Assembly (NCBI RefSeq): GCF_001879695.1
Contig: NZ_MNBL01000049.1
Span: 1-45,314 of the forward strand
Source: Nioella sediminis
Lineage (GTDB): Bacteria; Pseudomonadota; Alphaproteobacteria; Rhodobacterales; Rhodobacteraceae
Direction: 5' to 3'
DNA length: 45,314 nt
Shown here: one piece after another, positions 17,303 through 26,208 of the stretch
Layout: the number at the start of each line of letters is the position of its first letter
Numbering within the stretch: position 1 is the first letter of the stretch
Program-made: the position numbers and the translations under genes
Notes under the pieces: generated by a model
Told to the model about the DNA's origin: nothing
What the model saw: the letters and a program-made list of their open reading frames with translations, nothing else
The model's database searches: none

Positions 17303-17490
17303 TGTGAAGACCGCTCAAGCCAGGGTTTTCAGCAAGACTAGGCACGATCTGTATCGCCCGGATGACAAGAAACCGGAAAATCATGGTTAACAGGCGGAAT
17401 TACCGTCCGCAGCGACCATGGCGGCAATTGCACCAACGTGACGAGCGGCCTAGGGTCTGCCCGTTGGGTGCTGATGGGAAGGTGGTCGCC

Positions 17491-18903
17491 ATGGCCGAAC
17501 TGATGGAAATGCCGCGCAATGACGAGGGAATCGGAACGGCTGTGGCGCTTTTGAAGCAACGCTTCGCAGAGCGGCTGGAGACTGGCCAATCCATCCGGGA
17601 CCAGCATGGCCACACCACCACATGGATCGAAACCCAGCCCCCCGATGCGGTCGTGTTCGTCGACAGCGCCGAGGAAGTGCAGGAGGTGGTGCGCATCTGC
17701 GCCGATCACCGCGTGCCGATCATCCCCTTTGGCACCGGCACTTCTCTGGAGGGTCATGTGAACGCCCCTGCCGGTGGTATCAGCGTGGATTTCAGCCGCA
17801 TGGACAAGATCCTTGCCGTGCATCCCGAAGATATGGATGTCGTCATTCAACCCGGCGTGACCCGCGAGGCGCTGAACACCTACCTGCGCGACACGGGGCT
17901 GTTTTTCCCGGTCGATCCGGGCGCCAATGCCTCGCTAGGAGGCATGGCCGCGACACGCGCCTCGGGCACCAACGCGGTGCGCTACGGCACGATGAAGGAT
18001 AACGTGCTGGCCCTGAAGGCGGTGCTGCCCTCGGGGGAGATTGTCAAGACCGGCAACCGCGCCCGCAAAAGCAGCGCCGGATATGACCTGACGCGGCTGA
18101 TCGTGGGCTCGGAAGGCACGCTTGGGCTGATCACCGAACTGACGCTGAAACTGCAAGGGATACCGGAGGCGATCTCGGCGGCCACTTGTTCCTTCCCCAC
18201 GGTCGAGGCCGCCTGCAACGCGGTGATCATGACGATCCAGATGGGCCTGCCCGTCGCGCGGATCGAGCTGCTGGACGCGCTGTCCGTCAGGGGCGTGAAC
18301 GCCTATTCCAAGCTCGATCTGCCGGAACAGCCGCTGCTGTTGCTGGAGTTCCACGGATCTGAAAACTCCGTGAAGGAACAGGCGCAAACCTTTGGCGAGA
18401 TTGCAGAAGATTTCGGCAGCCAGGGCTTTGCCTTCACCACGAAACCGGAGGACCGCAATCGGCTATGGCAGGCGCGGCACGACGCCTATTGGGCATCCCT
18501 GGCGCTGCGCCCCGGGGCGAAGGGTATCTCCACCGATTGCTGTGTGCCGGTCTCTCGTCTGGCCGAATGCGTGACCGCCGCGCAAGCCAAGGCCGAGGAA
18601 TTGGGCCTGATCGCCCCGGTCGTGGGCCATGTGGGCGACGGCAATTTCCACACCCTGCCGCTGATCATGATGGAGGATGCTCAAGAGGTCGCCCGCGCGC
18701 GGGAATTCGTCAGTTGGCTGAACGATCTGGCGATTTCCATGGACGGCACCTGTACCGGCGAACACGGGATCGGGCAGGGCAAGGCGAAGTACCTGATGGG
18801 GGAACTGGGCGAAGGCGCCCTGACCATGATGGCGGCAGTGAAACGCGGCGTCGACCCGTTCAACATCTTCAATCCCGGAAAGATCCTGTTGTCCGATGTC
18901 TGA
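17491..18903 (+). CDS. FAD-linked D-lactate dehydrogenase/GlcD-type oxidoreductase
   Basis: The 470-residue flavoprotein has a PCMH FAD-binding domain and an FAD-linked oxidase C-terminal domain. The first carries IIPFGTGTSLEGHVNAPAGG, then VDPGANASLGGMAATRASGT and AGYDLTRLIVGSEGTLGLIT. The second has HDAYWASLALRPGAKGISTD, GHVGDGNFHTLPL, and CTGEHGIGQGKAKYL. It best fits cytochrome-linked D-lactate dehydrogenase (DLD) or another 2-hydroxy-acid dehydrogenase. The start at 17491 has a GGAAGGT motif; the open frame continues upstream but the added residues are arginine-rich and non-conserved. The stop overlaps the start of the VIT-family gene, so the two are likely co-translated. Confidence 0.88.
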   Translation: MAELMEMPRNDEGIGTAVALLKQRFAERLETGQSIRDQHGHTTTWIETQPPDAVVFVDSAEEVQEVVRICADHRVPIIPFGTGTSLEGHVNAPAGGISVDFSRMDKILAVHPEDMDVVIQPGVTREALNTYLRDTGLFFPVDPGANASLGGMAATRASGTNAVRYGTMKDNVLALKAVLPSGEIVKTGNRARKSSAGYDLTRLIVGSEGTLGLITELTLKLQGIPEAISAATCSFPTVEAACNAVIMTIQMGLPVARIELLDALSVRGVNAYSKLDLPEQPLLLLEFHGSENSVKEQAQTFGEIAEDFGSQGFAFTTKPEDRNRLWQARHDAYWASLALRPGAKGISTDCCVPVSRLAECVTAAQAKAEELGLIAPVVGHVGDGNFHTLPLIMMEDAQEVARAREFVSWLNDLAISMDGTCTGEHGIGQGKAKYLMGELGEGALTMMAAVKRGVDPFNIFNPGKILLSDV

Positions 18904-19609
18904 TCTCACCGACCAACCCTCCGCCCACGACGAACCGCATCTGTCTTTCCGCACCGGCTGGCTGCGCGCCGCGGTGATGGGGGCCAATGACGGCATCCTG
19001 TCTACCGCGTCCCTGATCGCCGGTGTTGCCGCCGGGGGCGGCGACAGAGTGGCGATTGTGCTAGCCGGGACCGCCGGATTGATGGCCGGTGCGATGAGCA
19101 TGGCGGCAGGGGAATATGTCTCGGTCTCCAGCCAGGCCGATACCGAGGCCGCCGACACGGAGCGCGAAAAATACGAATTGGAGCACAACCCGGACTCGGA
19201 ACTGGAAGAACTGGTTGCGATCTATGAATTCCGTGGCCTGTCGCCCGATCTGGCCCGCAAGGTGGCCGTGGAACTGACCGAGAAGGATGCGCTCGCCGCC
19301 CATTTGCGCGATGAGATCGGCATCACCGACCTGTCGCCGCCTGCGCCGGTTCAGGCCGCTGTCGTATCGGCCCTGACCTTCGCCGTCGGGGCCGCCGCGC
19401 CGCTGCTCGTGGCCATGTTCGCGCCGCTGACGGGTCTGGTCTGGTCCGTGGGCCTTGCCACGATTGTGGCTTTGGCCGCCCTCGGGGCCCTTGGGGCGCA
19501 GGCGGGCGGGGCACCCAGAACTCGGGCTGCGATGCGCGTCGTCATCTGGGGCGTTCTGGCCATGGCCGCCACCTCGGCCATCGGGGCGCTTGTGGGGACC
19601 ACGCTGTAG
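18896..19609 (+). CDS. VIT1/CCC1-family iron/manganese transporter
   Basis: The 237-residue membrane protein carries the VIT family pattern: an N-terminal RAAVMGANDGILSTASLIAGV with the conserved N-D-G-x-x-S-T helix, then GLMAGAMSMAAGEYVSVSSQ. A hydrophilic acidic loop follows (residues 80-150, DTEREKYELEHNPDSELEE, then VELTEKDALAAHLRDEIGI, with several possible metal-binding Glu), and then three C-terminal membrane helices. Members move Fe2+ or Mn2+ out of the cytosol. It overlaps the D-lactate dehydrogenase gene by 8 bases, which suggests translational coupling, though a shared function is not evident. Confidence 0.88.
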   Translation: MSDLTDQPSAHDEPHLSFRTGWLRAAVMGANDGILSTASLIAGVAAGGGDRVAIVLAGTAGLMAGAMSMAAGEYVSVSSQADTEAADTEREKYELEHNPDSELEELVAIYEFRGLSPDLARKVAVELTEKDALAAHLRDEIGITDLSPPAPVQAAVVSALTFAVGAAAPLLVAMFAPLTGLVWSVGLATIVALAALGALGAQAGGAPRTRAAMRVVIWGVLAMAATSAIGALVGTTL

Positions 19610-19642
19610 CCTGTTTCGGTTTCACAATTCGGGACTGGCATT

Positions 19643-19654
19643 GTTAGCGCTAAC
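19643..19654. promoter_or_regulatory. LacI-type operator upstream of edd-eda
   Basis: The sequence GTTAGCGCTAAC is a perfect 12-bp palindrome, 40 bases before the edd start. It has the central CG and TTAGCGCTAA core of LacI/GalR-family operators, such as GntR-like sugar-acid regulators. I infer it represses edd-eda. No matching regulator gene is in the window, so the regulator is not identified. Confidence 0.6.
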
Positions 19655-19694
19655 GGATTATAGAATGCGGTAACATGCAGCCAAGGAGTCTCCG

Positions 19695-21500
19695 ATGTCG
19701 CTCAATGCCCGGATTGCAGAGGTCACGGACCGGATCATCGCCCGGTCGGCGGACAGCCGCAGGACCTATCTTGACCGGATGCGCCGCGCCGGCGATCAGG
19801 GCCCGGCACGCGCGCACCTGACTTGCGGAAATCAGGCCCATGCCTATGCGGCCATGGGGCAGGATCAGGGGGCGCTTGCCGAAGGGCGCGCGCCCAATAT
19901 CGGGATCGTGACCGCCTATAACGACATGCTCTCGGCCCATCAGCCCTTTGAGCGGTTTCCTGGCCTGATCAGGGACGCCGCCCGTGCCCGAGGGGCAACG
20001 GCACAGGTCGCGGGCGGCGTTCCCGCCATGTGCGACGGGGTCACGCAGGGCCAGCCGGGGATGGAACTGAGCCTTTTCTCGCGCGACGTGATTGCCTTAT
20101 CCGCTGGCGTGGCGCTCTCGCATAACTGTTTTGATGCGGCCATGTATCTGGGGGTCTGCGACAAGATCGTGCCCGGCCTGATTATCGCCGCTGCCACCTT
20201 CGGCCATATTCCGGCGGTCTTCGTACCGGCGGGGCCGATGACCAGCGGCCTTCCCAACGACGAGAAATCCCGAGTGCGCCAGCAGTTTGCCACCGGCGAG
20301 GTGGGCCGCGACAAGCTGATGGAAGCCGAGATGGCCTCCTATCACGGTCCGGGCACCTGCACCTTTTACGGCACCGCCAACAGCAATCAGATGTTGATGG
20401 AATTCATGGGCCTGCACCTGCCGGGGGCGTCCTTCGTCAACCCCAACACGCCGCTTCGCGATGCGTTGACCATTGCCGCGACCGAGCGGGCGATCGGCAT
20501 TACCGCGCTTGGCAACGACTATCGTCCCGCGGGCGAGGTTCTGGACGAAAAGGCGTTCGTCAATGGCATCGTCGGGCTGATGGCCACGGGCGGCTCGACC
20601 AATCTCGTGTTGCACCTGCCCGCCATGGCGCGGGCGGCAGGGGTGCTGATCGAACCCGCCGATTTCGCCGAAATCTCTGCCGTCACCCCGTTGATGGCGC
20701 GCGTCTACCCAAATGGACTGGCGGATGTGAACCATTTCCACGCGGCGGGCGGGCTTGGCTATATGATAGGCGAGTTGCTGGATGCGGGGCTGTTGCACGA
20801 AGACGCCGTGACCGTGGCGGGCGATGGCCTGTCCCGCTACCGGCAGGAACCAAAGCTGCAAGGTGACAAGGTGGTCTGGACCGACGGTGCCGGGACCAGC
20901 CTGAACGAAAAGATCCTGCGCCCGGCCTCCGACCCGTTCCAGGGCTCTGGCGGATTGGCGGAACTGATCGGCAACCTCGGGCAGGGCATCATGAAAGTGT
21001 CTGCCGTGGCCCCCGAACGCCATGTAATAGAGGCCCCGGCAGCCGTATTCCACGATCAGGCAGATGTGAAAAAAGCCTTTCAGAATGGACAGTTGAACCG
21101 CGACGTTGTGGTGGTCGTCCGATTCCAGGGGCCGCGCGCCAACGGGATGCCTGAACTGCATAGCCTGACTCCGGTCCTGTCGGTGTTGCAGGATCGCGGC
21201 CACAAGGTGGCGCTGGTCACCGATGGCCGCATGTCCGGCGCATCGGGCAAGGTACCCTCGGCCATTCATGTTTCCCCCGAGGCACTGGATGGTGGGCTGA
21301 TGGCGCGGATTCAGGATGGCGACCTGATCCGGGTTGATGCCGTCAAGGGAACGCTCGACGTCCTGACTGAAGGCGTTGCCGACCGCGCCCCTGTCACCCC
21401 CGATCTGTCGGCCAACAGCCATGGCATCGGCCGCGAGCTGTTCGAGGTCTTCCGCTGCAGCGCGGGCCCCGCGACCTCGGGGGCGGGCGTGGTCGTCTGA
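19695..21500 (+). CDS. edd: 6-phosphogluconate dehydratase
   Basis: The 601-residue Fe-S enzyme converts 6-phosphogluconate to KDPG in the Entner-Doudoroff route. It belongs to the IlvD/Edd family: [21 protein letters not shown]-type substrate loop (near residue 110), CGDK-type cluster loop replaced by the family's [12 protein letters not shown] (around 150-161), [21 protein letters not shown], and the C-terminal [20 protein letters not shown]. Length and the second-Cys positions match Edd rather than IlvD. An AAGGAG ribosome-binding site and a LacI-type palindrome precede it. It is followed after 76 bases, including a repeat element, by eda; the pair forms one operon. Confidence 0.96.
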   Translation: MSLNARIAEVTDRIIARSADSRRTYLDRMRRAGDQGPARAHLTCGNQAHAYAAMGQDQGALAEGRAPNIGIVTAYNDMLSAHQPFERFPGLIRDAARARGATAQVAGGVPAMCDGVTQGQPGMELSLFSRDVIALSAGVALSHNCFDAAMYLGVCDKIVPGLIIAAATFGHIPAVFVPAGPMTSGLPNDEKSRVRQQFATGEVGRDKLMEAEMASYHGPGTCTFYGTANSNQMLMEFMGLHLPGASFVNPNTPLRDALTIAATERAIGITALGNDYRPAGEVLDEKAFVNGIVGLMATGGSTNLVLHLPAMARAAGVLIEPADFAEISAVTPLMARVYPNGLADVNHFHAAGGLGYMIGELLDAGLLHEDAVTVAGDGLSRYRQEPKLQGDKVVWTDGAGTSLNEKILRPASDPFQGSGGLAELIGNLGQGIMKVSAVAPERHVIEAPAAVFHDQADVKKAFQNGQLNRDVVVVVRFQGPRANGMPELHSLTPVLSVLQDRGHKVALVTDGRMSGASGKVPSAIHVSPEALDGGLMARIQDGDLIRVDAVKGTLDVLTEGVADRAPVTPDLSANSHGIGRELFEVFRCSAGPATSGAGVVV

Positions 21501-21534
21501 TCTTCTTCTTGGCCCCAATACTCCCGCCGGAGGC
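21501..21534 (-). repeat. Second copy of the dispersed intergenic element, reverse orientation
   Basis: Immediately after the edd stop the reverse strand reads GCCTCCGGCGGGAGTATT and then GGGGCCAAGAAGAAGA. This shares the GAG-TATT...GCCAAGA-GAA block with 129-153. The copy lies between edd and eda in the opposite orientation, so it is not a simple terminator remnant. It may modulate expression of the downstream gene. Confidence 0.45.
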
Positions 21535-21576
21535 GTCCCGCCCCAGCCACCGGCCCCGACCCGAAGGACATAAGCG

Positions 21577-22218
21577 ATGACCCCGCAACAAGCCTCTCTC
21601 CACGCCCGCAACATCGCGGCGCTTGCCCCGATCATCCCCGTGCTGGTCGTCGATGACGTCGCCCATGCCCGGCCGCTTGCCGAGGCGCTCGTCGCCGGTG
21701 GCCTGCCCGCGCTGGAAGTGACCCTACGCACCCCCGCCGCGCTCGACGTGATCCGCGAGATGGCCAAGGTGCCGGGCGGCGTCGTGGGGGCAGGCACCTT
21801 GCTGACCCCCGCCGACGTGAAGGCCGCGAAGGAGGCGGGCGCGACATTCGGCGTGTCGCCCGGCGCGACCGACAAGCTGCTTGATGCCTGCGAGGAGGCG
21901 GACCTGCCGCTTCTGCCCGGCGCCGCGACCGCAACCGAGGCCATGCGCCTTCTGGAACGCGGCTACACGATGCTGAAATTCTTCCCCGCCGAGGCTTCGG
22001 GCGGGGCCCCCGCGCTCAAATCCATCGGCGCGCCGATCCCGCAGATTTCCTTCTGCCCCACGGGTGGGGTCAGCATGAAAAATGCGAATGAGTACCTGAG
22101 CTTGCCGAACGTTCTTTGTGCGGGCGGATCCTGGGTTGCGCCGAAAGACGCGGTCGAGTCCGGGGATTGGGCACGCATCGAAACCCTCGCCCGCGAGGCC
22201 GCCGCTCTGCCACGCTGA
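21577..22218 (+). CDS. eda: KDPG/KHG aldolase
   Basis: The 213-residue class I aldolase cleaves KDPG to pyruvate and glyceraldehyde 3-phosphate, closing the Entner-Doudoroff pathway. Seen are IIPVLVVDDVAHARPLAEAL (strand 1 and the substrate-binding segment), catalytic Glu47 in ALEVTLRT, GAGTLLTPAD, FGVSPGATDKLLD, and the Schiff-base lysine K134 in MLKFFPAE. All fit the bacterial Eda family. Its gene ends 6 bases from the convergent decarboxylase gene. Its position behind edd on the same strand with a 76-base gap gives a two-gene operon. No glucose-6-phosphate dehydrogenase or lactonase gene is in view. Confidence 0.95.
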   Translation: MTPQQASLHARNIAALAPIIPVLVVDDVAHARPLAEALVAGGLPALEVTLRTPAALDVIREMAKVPGGVVGAGTLLTPADVKAAKEAGATFGVSPGATDKLLDACEEADLPLLPGAATATEAMRLLERGYTMLKFFPAEASGGAPALKSIGAPIPQISFCPTGGVSMKNANEYLSLPNVLCAGGSWVAPKDAVESGDWARIETLAREAAALPR

Positions 22219-22224
22219 GCCCGT

Positions 22225-23610
22225 CTATCCAAGCATCTCGCGCAGGACCGTTTCCACCATCATCACGTCCTCCCTTGTGCAGTCGAAACTGCCCGCCGTC
22301 ATGCGGATGACGAAGCGGCCCTCGTGGCGGGTCTGGGTCAGGTAGACGCGGCCATCGGCGTTGACCTTCTGGATCAGCGCCTCGCTTGCTGCATCCCCGT
22401 CTTTGTGGGCGAAGGAGAAGAGCGCCAGGCGCGGCTCTGTCACGATCTCCAGCCCCGGAATTGCCGCCACACGTTCCGCCAGTTCCGACACCCAGTCCAC
22501 GTGATTGCGCAGCCTTTCGCGCAGCCCCTCCAGCCCGTAGGCGCGCAGCACGAACCACAGTTTCAGTGCCCGGAAGCGGCGGCCGAGCGGCACGGTCCAT
22601 TCGTTGAAATCTGTGATCTCGCTGCTTTCCAGCGTTTCCAGGTAGTCGGGGCGCAGCCCGAGCGTGCGGATCTGCGGGGCCGGATCGCGCAGGAACTGGA
22701 CGGAGCAGTCGAACTGCACGCCGAGCCATTTATGGGGGTTGAAGACGATCGAATCGCAGCCCTCGGCCCCCGCCCAGAGGGGCCGGAATTCCGCGCAGAT
22801 CATCGCCGACCCGGCCCATGCCGCATCCACATGGGTATAAAGCCCCTCGGCCTGCGCCACGGGCAGGCAGGCGGCGATATCGTCAAAGGCCCCGACAGAG
22901 GTGCCGCCGGAACAAAAGATGACACCCGCTGGCACCATCCCCGCCGCGCGGTCCGCTTTGATCGCTTTGGAAAGCGCCTCGGGGTCCATCGACAGATCGG
23001 CCCGTGTGGGGATTTTTACCAGATTTTCCTGTCCGATCCCCGCCAGTCGCACCGCCTTGTCAACGGAGCTATGGGTCTGCGCTGAGGCATAGACACGCAA
23101 CACTGGCTGGCCGGACAAACCCTCGGTCAGGCCACGCCAGTCCAGCGCCCGTTCGCGCATGGTCAGCACCGCCGACAGCGTTGCCGTGGTTGCGGTGTCA
23201 TGGATCGTGCCGCTGAATCCTTCCGGCAAGCCAAGCCCCGCGCGCAGCCATTGCACCATCCGTTCCTCGATCTCGGTCGCGGCGGGCGAGGTCTGCCACA
23301 GCATGCATTGCGCGCTGATCGCGTTGGCCAGCTGCTCGGCCAGCATGGAGGCGGGCGAGGCGTTCGACGGGAAATAGGCGAAGAATCGCGGGTGCTGCCA
23401 ATGGGTCATGGCGCCGGGCACGATGCGTTCGAAATCGGCGAAGATGTCGTCCATCGGTTCCGCCGTTTCCGGGGCCTCAGCCGGCAGAGCCTCGCGGATC
23501 GAGCCCGGTGTCACGTCGGGGCGCACGGGGCGGTTGCGCAGCGTGGCGTGATAGTCCTGCGCCCATGCGGCGGCCCTGGCGGACCAATTCGGCAGATCGT
23601 CGTGGTTCAT
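22225..23610 (-). CDS. PLP-dependent (group II) decarboxylase
   Basis: The 461-residue protein is a group II PLP decarboxylase of the aromatic-L-amino-acid/tyrosine type. Features: DDIFADFERIVPGAMTHWQH at the N terminus with HPRFFAYFP, SSVDKAVRLAG-type strand (QTHSSVDKA), HVDAAWAGS with the PLP Asp, and the Schiff-base lysine in FNPHKWLGVQFDCS. The C-terminal LEIVTEPRLALFSFAHKDGD closes the fold. The substrate is probably an aromatic amino acid but a single sequence does not decide. The start at 23610 has GAAGGGAG about 9 bases upstream. It follows ada on the same strand by 35 bases, so it may share its transcript. Confidence 0.85.
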   Translation of the reverse strand: MNHDDLPNWSARAAAWAQDYHATLRNRPVRPDVTPGSIREALPAEAPETAEPMDDIFADFERIVPGAMTHWQHPRFFAYFPSNASPASMLAEQLANAISAQCMLWQTSPAATEIEERMVQWLRAGLGLPEGFSGTIHDTATTATLSAVLTMRERALDWRGLTEGLSGQPVLRVYASAQTHSSVDKAVRLAGIGQENLVKIPTRADLSMDPEALSKAIKADRAAGMVPAGVIFCSGGTSVGAFDDIAACLPVAQAEGLYTHVDAAWAGSAMICAEFRPLWAGAEGCDSIVFNPHKWLGVQFDCSVQFLRDPAPQIRTLGLRPDYLETLESSEITDFNEWTVPLGRRFRALKLWFVLRAYGLEGLRERLRNHVDWVSELAERVAAIPGLEIVTEPRLALFSFAHKDGDAASEALIQKVNADGRVYLTQTRHEGRFVIRMTAGSFDCTREDVMMVETVLREMLG

Positions 23611-23645
23611 GGCGGCATCTCCCTTCACCAGAAATGCTTATCATG

Positions 23646-24710
23646 TTAAGCGGTTTCCGCAACCCCGGTGTAGCGACGTTCGATATCGATCAGCCGCCGC
23701 TTGCGCCAGAGCCCTCCGCCATAGCCCGTCAGGCTGCCATCGGCGCCGATCACCCGGTGGCAGGGGATCAGGATCGCGATGCGGTTGGCGCCATTGGCGC
23801 GGGCGACGGCGCGGGCGGCTTCGGGGCGGCCGATCCGGGTGGCGAGGTCGGAATAGCTGCGGGTTTCGCCCGCCGGAATGCGCTGCAGCGCGTCCCAGAC
23901 CTGCCGTTGGAAGGGCGTGCCACCGGGGGCAAGCGGCACGGTAAAACGGGCGTTTTGCCCGTCCATGAAGGCCGCCAGTTCCTGCGCGGCACGCTCGGTC
24001 GGGGCAGGGCGGCCAAGCCCCAGATCGCCTTTGGCGTCCCGCCACAGGGCCTTCAACTCGGTCGGAAGGGCCCTGCGGTCGGCAAATTCCAGCAGGTAGA
24101 GCGCCCGTTCATCGCTGACCGCCACCATGGGCCCAAGCGCCGTGTCGATCCAATCCGCCTGCAAGCGCGCGCCCGCCGTCAGGCTGCCCGGCGCAACCCC
24201 CAGAAGCCGGGCGAAACTGGCGCGAAAGGCGGAGGGGCTTTCGAACCCGGCATCGAGCTGCGCCTCGGTCACGCTGCCAGTGTTGCCAAGCGCGGTGAAG
24301 CCTTCGCGCAAACGCCGCTGGCGGGCCATGTCGAGAAAGCTCATCCCGAAATGGCGTTTGAAGGCGCGGCGCACGGTCGAGGGGTCGTGGCCTATGGCCG
24401 TCAGATCGGCCTCGCGCCAGCGACGCGCGGGGGCACGGTCGAGCGCAGCCAGCAGGGTTTCGACCAGCGGATCGCCGCTCTGGTTCAGGGGGTGGCAGCG
24501 TTTGCAGGGGCGAAACCCGGCCTCAAGGCAGGCGCCAGCCGTGGCGTGGAAGGCGCAGTTCTTGCGCAAGGGTTTCCGCGCGGGGCAGGTGAAGCGGCAG
24601 AAAATGCCCGTGGAGCGCACCGCCACATAGGCGCGCCCGTCATAGGCCGGGTCTTTCGCGCAAAGCGCGGCATAAAGCGTGTCAGGGTCGGGCAGGTCGA
24701 AGAGGGTCAT
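23646..24710 (-). CDS. ada: Ada bifunctional methyl-DNA repair regulator
   Basis: The 354-residue protein has the complete Ada layout. The N-terminal zinc domain has the four cysteines C38, C42, C69, and C72 (FCRFTCPARK, PCKRC), the same positions as in E. coli Ada. An AraC-like HTH follows (around 90-180; STVRRAFKRHFGMSFLDMAR). The C-terminal O6-methylguanine methyltransferase carries IPCHRVIG with acceptor cysteine at about 317 and the FQRQVWDALQRIPAGETRSY active-site face. Methylation of C38 would turn it into an activator of its own alkylation response. No alkB is adjacent. Confidence 0.93.
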   Translation of the reverse strand: MTLFDLPDPDTLYAALCAKDPAYDGRAYVAVRSTGIFCRFTCPARKPLRKNCAFHATAGACLEAGFRPCKRCHPLNQSGDPLVETLLAALDRAPARRWREADLTAIGHDPSTVRRAFKRHFGMSFLDMARQRRLREGFTALGNTGSVTEAQLDAGFESPSAFRASFARLLGVAPGSLTAGARLQADWIDTALGPMVAVSDERALYLLEFADRRALPTELKALWRDAKGDLGLGRPAPTERAAQELAAFMDGQNARFTVPLAPGGTPFQRQVWDALQRIPAGETRSYSDLATRIGRPEAARAVARANGANRIAILIPCHRVIGADGSLTGYGGGLWRKRRLIDIERRYTGVAETA

Positions 24711-24759
24711 GACGAGACCCTATCCGATTCCCCCCGCCCGTGACGCCGGTTTTCGGGCG

Positions 24760-25944
24760 TCAATCCTGCAGCGCCCCGGCCCGTTCCCGGGCGAAGTCCA
24801 GCAAGGTCGCCACCGCCTCGCGCAGCCGGTCGTCCGCCACCGTCAGGGCCACACGGATATGCCCCGCCGCCGCCTGACCGAAGCTTTCGCCGGGCATCAC
24901 CGCGATATGGTGCTGTTTCAGCAGGGCAAAGGCGAAGTCCTCGCCGCTGAGCCCCGTCGCACGGATATCCAGCATCGCATACATCGCCCCCTGCGCCGGG
25001 ATCGCGCGCACCACCTGCTGCCCTGCGACAAGATCCAGAACCAGCCCGCGGCGGCGACGGAAAGGCTCGGCGATGCGCGCCTCGAAATCCTCGCCCAGTT
25101 CCAGCGCGAAAAGCCCCGCCGACTGCACGAAGCCCGCGACGCCGTAATTGGTGTTGGTGGCCAGCTGGATCAGGTTTTCCGTCACCTCCTCGGGCGCCAC
25201 GATCCAGCCGCAGCGCGATCCGGTCATCGCGTGGCTTTTCGAGAGCGACCCGATCTGCATCGTCCGATCCGCCATGCCGGGCAGGGTGCGCGGGCTGATA
25301 TGCGGCCCGTCCCAGACCTGCGTGTCATAGACCTCGTCGGAGATGAGCCACAGGTCATGCTCCTGCACCACGCGGGCGATGCCCGCCATCGTGTCAGCCC
25401 CGTAAACCGCGCCGGTGGGGTTGTTGGGCGAGTTGATCAGCAGCGATCTTGCCCCCGGTGCGGATTTGGCGATTTCGCTCGGATCGGGCTGGAAGCCATG
25501 GGCCGAGCGCGCCTTCACCGCCACCGGCACCGCGCCCACGGACCGGATCGTGCCGGGATAGGTGGCGTAGTAGGGATCGATGAAGAGCGCCCGGTCGCCC
25601 TCGTCACAGGCTGCGTGATGGGCCATGAACAGCGCCGCCTGACCGCCCGGCGTGATCATCACATTGTCGCGCGTGGTTTTCAGGCCTAACCGCTCCGTCA
25701 CCCGCGCCGCCACCTTGTCGCGCAGCGCGTCGATGCCGGGGATCATGGCGTAGCCGGTGTTGCCTCCGCTGGCCGAGGCATGCATCGCCTCAAGGATCTG
25801 GGCGTCGGTGCGGATGTCATGTTCGCCGATGGTCAGTTCCGTCACGTCAACACCCGCGTCGATCATCCGGCGCGCCTCTATGAACAGGCCCCAGCCATCG
25901 TCGCCATCCCCGTTCAATGTCGAAATACGCCGTGATTGCCGCAT
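24760..25944 (-). CDS. Class I/II PLP aminotransferase
   Basis: The 394-residue fold-type I aminotransferase shows GNTGYAMIPGIDALRDKVA, TPGGQAALFMA, LINSPNNPTGAVY (PLP ring contact), WLISDEVYDTQVW, and the lysine in SLSKSHAMTGSRCGW, and a C-terminal GHIRVALTV arginine (substrate carboxylate). It acts in the cytosol on an amino acid or keto acid, unknown. The start at 25944 gives family length; the longer frame to 26109 has no conservation. The gene lies upstream of ada, 49 bases apart on the same strand. Confidence 0.87.
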   Translation of the reverse strand: MRQSRRISTLNGDGDDGWGLFIEARRMIDAGVDVTELTIGEHDIRTDAQILEAMHASASGGNTGYAMIPGIDALRDKVAARVTERLGLKTTRDNVMITPGGQAALFMAHHAACDEGDRALFIDPYYATYPGTIRSVGAVPVAVKARSAHGFQPDPSEIAKSAPGARSLLINSPNNPTGAVYGADTMAGIARVVQEHDLWLISDEVYDTQVWDGPHISPRTLPGMADRTMQIGSLSKSHAMTGSRCGWIVAPEEVTENLIQLATNTNYGVAGFVQSAGLFALELGEDFEARIAEPFRRRRGLVLDLVAGQQVVRAIPAQGAMYAMLDIRATGLSGEDFAFALLKQHHIAVMPGESFGQAAAGHIRVALTVADDRLREAVATLLDFARERAGALQD

Positions 25945-26208
25945 CGCCGCACCTGTCCGTCTGATCGTGATTCCAAGGCCCCGAGAGGCGCATGCCATCT
26001 CCGCCTTGTCAACGCCGGTCCCGGCAGTTTGCCGGAAGGGCTTGGCAGCGCGGCGGAAGCGGTCTAGGGTCACGGCCATGAACGCAACGCTCTGCATCAT
26101 CTGCTGCATTATTACCGGCTGACATCGTCAGGGCGGTCCGTTCGTTGCTTCCAAAACAATACAGAAGTTGATAGGCCCGCCCGCGAGCGCCCCTCGTGAG
26201 GAACAGGC

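Noticed and set aside
20097-21944. Long open frame (615 codons) antisense to edd and eda
   Set aside because: It is opposite to well-supported enzymes. GC-rich codon bias opens frame -1 on the reverse strand, and the translation has no family features.
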